DNA of 64,000 nucleotides from Scortum barcoo. Its lineage: Eukaryota; Chordata; Actinopteri; Centrarchiformes; Terapontidae. The translations under genes were made by a program, and so were the position numbers. Position 1 is the first letter of the stretch; each line of letters starts with the position of its first letter. The notes under the pieces were generated by a model. That model saw only the letters and a program-made list of their open reading frames with translations, did not search any database and was not told the origin of the DNA. The DNA lies in the NCBI GenBank assembly GCA_023238725.1, contig CM041533.1, positions 26,811,068 through 26,875,067 on the forward strand. Direction: 5' to 3'. Shown one piece after another: positions 60,891-64,000 of the stretch.

Positions 60891-63800
60891 TCACTTATGC
60901 TTTTCATACAGCATTTCAGCCAAGGCTTCACCTCAGCATCCACCTGCAGGCCCTGATTCTGCGTCCCCCTTGTGTGGATATTATCAGCATCCTCTCGAGG
61001 AGGGTCCAACTACAGTCCTCCCTCCTGAGGCCTCTAATTCTGTGAGCCAATGGGGTTTGAGCATGACCTCCCTCATGCATGCATGAGTAGTAGTTCCATT
61101 GTATGAAGTAGGCTACAGAAACTCTCACTTAGCAGCCCAACAAAATCAGTTTCTGAACAAATCTGAGGTGAAAAATAAGCAATCCATCTGCTGAATCTTG
61201 ACTCATATTAGATCTACAAGGCCTAATTGGGTTACAATTGTTATACAATTGTTTCCACTTTCATAAATCGAGGGCACTACTGCACTGCCTGTGGTTACCA
61301 CTGAAGAAAAGCAGCAACATGCTTTTAGAATAATACATATGTGATTTGGGAGTTGGTGCTATAGGTGAACCATCTCCATGAGATGATCCAAAATGTATAA
61401 CCCCAAAAATATATTCAAACCAAACATGAGCTATTTAAATACTTGCCCTCCCTGGTTTTTTTTGGACCTCTTTTGTGTTTAATGTTGCCCAGTTCATAAA
61501 GAAGTAGGAACAGCAAAAAAAAGTTGTTGCTACAGTGTCCTCCAACTCACAGTCAACTTAAATAAGTGCTCACCAGGTATTTGTGGTTAATGGCGTATGC
61601 TTGTTGATCCAAGTTGTGTTTTTCTGCTTCAGTCATTTGCTGATATTCACAAAAAGGAAGTGGGAACAGTGGAACAAACTACATTTGAGTATTTTTTGTT
61701 CTCTTTGGTAGATAGCAGGCAGCCGACATCCCTTGCGAGTGAACCACAAAAAAGTGTTTCAAAATAAATAGCATAATTCTGTGCTTTAAGGCTATGTCGG
61801 CAATAGCCCACTGTATGGGCATTCAAGAACTGCCAGTCCAAGTCCAGAGGAAAGCTTTTATCAACCTGCTCCTTACACTCAAATCTTCCCCTCTTTTCTT
61901 TGTTCTTCCTGTCTTTCTCTCTTCTTTCATCCCATCTCTCCTTCCCTTTGTGTCGGCGTCTAAGCACTCGAGCACATTCGGAGCCTTCTGGTTGAGAGCA
62001 CTCTGGTGGAAAACAAAACATGTAGCAGCCTTTCATGAGCCTCCCCTTCAACAAGCCATTTTTTTGCTTCCATGAGAACAACTTTTATTTTGTACCACTG
62101 AAAAGGATTGGCCCACAGACCAAAGTCTTGTGTGTGTGTGTGTGTGTGTGTGTGTGAGTGAGTGAGTGTATTTGTGTGTGGGAGCAATATCTCTCCACAG
62201 AGAAAATGTAATTCAGATTGAGATACAAAGAGTTTGAGAGAACAATAATGCACTTTCAAACATGCCATTCTTTCTGTTGTTTTCTTTTTTTGTTGCTGGA
62301 GAATAATAGTTCGCCCACCTCAGCTGCTTAGCCTTGCCACAACTGTGTGCCTTCATGTTGCCTTCAAATATAGGAGATGGAGGAGATGACTGAAACTGCA
62401 ACCTATTTTTTACTTTGAGATGAGGTCATATTTATAATGAAAAAGCATATGTTGACTACGTTTTGTTTCACTTCCTTGAACGTGTATTGGGGTTCATAAT
62501 AGATAGTCCAATCAGCAACAATTGAGAAACATATAGAAGTTATGGACTGAGAACAATGTTTTACTTTTGGACCCACAGTGCAACATTTGACATGTTAACA
62601 GTGTAACACATTACTGATAACACATAAGAGTGATGCCATTATGTTAAACACAGTGGAACAGCATGGGGAGCACCATGTGGAACCTAAAGGTAAAAAAATA
62701 AGGCTCTCTGCTGTTGTTTAGTCTGATGTGATGTGGCTTTAACATCTCTGTCTGTTCAGGATTTTACACCTGCTTTAGCCAGAAGTTACATTTCGGACAG
62801 TTTCCTGGTGTGATGGTCAGTCGGTGGTGCTCAGTCAGGTTTAGAAGCTCTTTGTATGGTAGTCCATGCTCATATGGAAAGACTAATATAATCTAATCCA
62901 TATAAAGACTCTAATAGAAACGAAGAATATCCATTGATTAAAAAAGCAGTGCATAGCAGTGTGGAACAGAGTAGTATGATGAGCGCCCTGTTTCTGCTTG
63001 TTACTCCGCTGCTCTCAGATGTAGCACTGAATGATAGCAAAGTTGGCTAAACTACTTTTGAACCAGATGTTGGTACTGCTTCAGCTGTGGTCTCAGAATC
63101 TGGCAGAACTGGTGATTTGTTATGCCTTTGCTGACCTCGCTTTGATTGCTCGCTTTGTCATTTTGTTACTGCTTCTGTGAATGCAGTGCCCGTAAAGCTT
63201 CTTTAATTGAATGTGATGCGTTTTATCGCTCAGAAATGTGACACAGTTGTGAAGTTGGAGTTGGAGTTTTATGTATTTCTTAGTACAAAGTCCAGGTTTC
63301 AGTCTATTTTACAAGTATTTTAAGCTGTATTTCTATAACTGTAACTAACGTTCCTGTCTCTGCTTTTACTTTTCAAAACAGGACACAACATCTGTTGACA
63401 GATGAATTATCTTTGAAGTCTGTAACAGAAATCTTCCTCCTACAACTACTACAACTATACATACACAAGCCAGAATACACTGACCAACATGAAGACTCAA
63501 GTTCAGGTCTCACTTCAGGTCCATGATGAACTTAAATTGTTACAATGTCTGGATTTCTACTTCTACATTTATGAAATACACAAGATGGATTGAATGGGTG
63601 GGGAGGGTTTGGTGTTGTTGGATGGTACCTTTGATGGAGTGAACAAGTATTGGAAAGCTGAGAAGTGATCAGTTATTTCTTATCAGTGAATAATAGCACT
63701 GCATTTTGACCAATCATGGAATCGTGTCTTGAGTTATATTTCTTCTTGTGAGTTTGTGTTGGTTTTTGTTGCCCTGCCCACACTTCACTGATTTACTGAC

Positions 63801-64000
63801 ATTGAATAGTTTTCCTGTCAGGAGGCAAAAGCAGCAATAATAACAATCTTTAATCTTTCACTGTGAGCTCGACCTGCACAGCTGGCACCACCAGCCTTTG
63901 TGCCTCTGTCCTACACCAAATACTGTCACTCTTATCAGCACACGCTGTAAGGGAAACAAAGCACCAAACAACATTTCCATTGAGAACCTCTGTGATACCT
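60891..64000. other. Non-genic region
   Basis: No gene or element is recognised except the TG tract at 62129-62156 (followed by GAGT units). The window ends in ordinary unique DNA. Confidence 0.55.
62129..62156. repeat. (TG)n microsatellite
   Basis: Fourteen TG units, continuing into GAGT repeats. Confidence 0.95.

Overview
Vertebrate, almost certainly teleost fish, nuclear DNA. It is AT-rich with long dinucleotide and tetranucleotide repeats. It carries degenerate copies of elements typical of ray-finned fish: L2-like, Rex1-like and RTE-type LINEs, a Tc1 fragment, a piggyBac-type MITE and several short teleost repeats. I find no exon of an ordinary host gene that I can name. The window reads as intergenic and/or intronic sequence, and almost every open frame is a short chance ORF or lies in a repeat.

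Layout. 1-12450: mostly unique AT-rich DNA with CA/TG repeats, a LINE/SINE-like 3' end (8825-8930) and a frameshifted Tc1 transposase scrap (10190-10393, minus). 12451-18705: the most interesting block. Its ends look like imperfect terminal inverted repeats (CACTGTAAA..CCAAA). Inside, on the minus strand, is a broken multi-exon gene with matching splice sites, resembling the multi-copy teleost proteins often auto-annotated as SAMD3-like. A 5'-truncated L2 element with a 445-codon open reverse transcriptase has landed inside this unit. 18706-31300: unique DNA with an RTE-type LINE remnant (24930-25428), an L2-like fragment (26895-27200) and long CA tracts. 31300-37035: a second L2 3'-UTR copy (32024-32490) whose 5' junction carries a perfect 16-bp hairpin, and a long TATC array. 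42049-43521: a microsatellite cluster, four telomere-type units and a 1.3-kb segment bounded by 75-bp inverted arms. 45259-49290: a minus-strand LINE 3' end, then a Rex1-like LINE split by a perfect 278-bp copy of DNA from 1.1 kb upstream. 51722-51956: a piggyBac-type MITE with TTAA flanks. 54125-60890: two copies of one LINE family in opposite orientations, a TA-flanked MITE candidate and another LINE 3' end. 60890-64000: nothing but a TG tract.

No pathway or operon can be described. The biology here is transposon insertion, decay and rearrangement. Family names come from remembered teleost repeat and protein motifs, not from a database search; clade names are given only where motifs support them.
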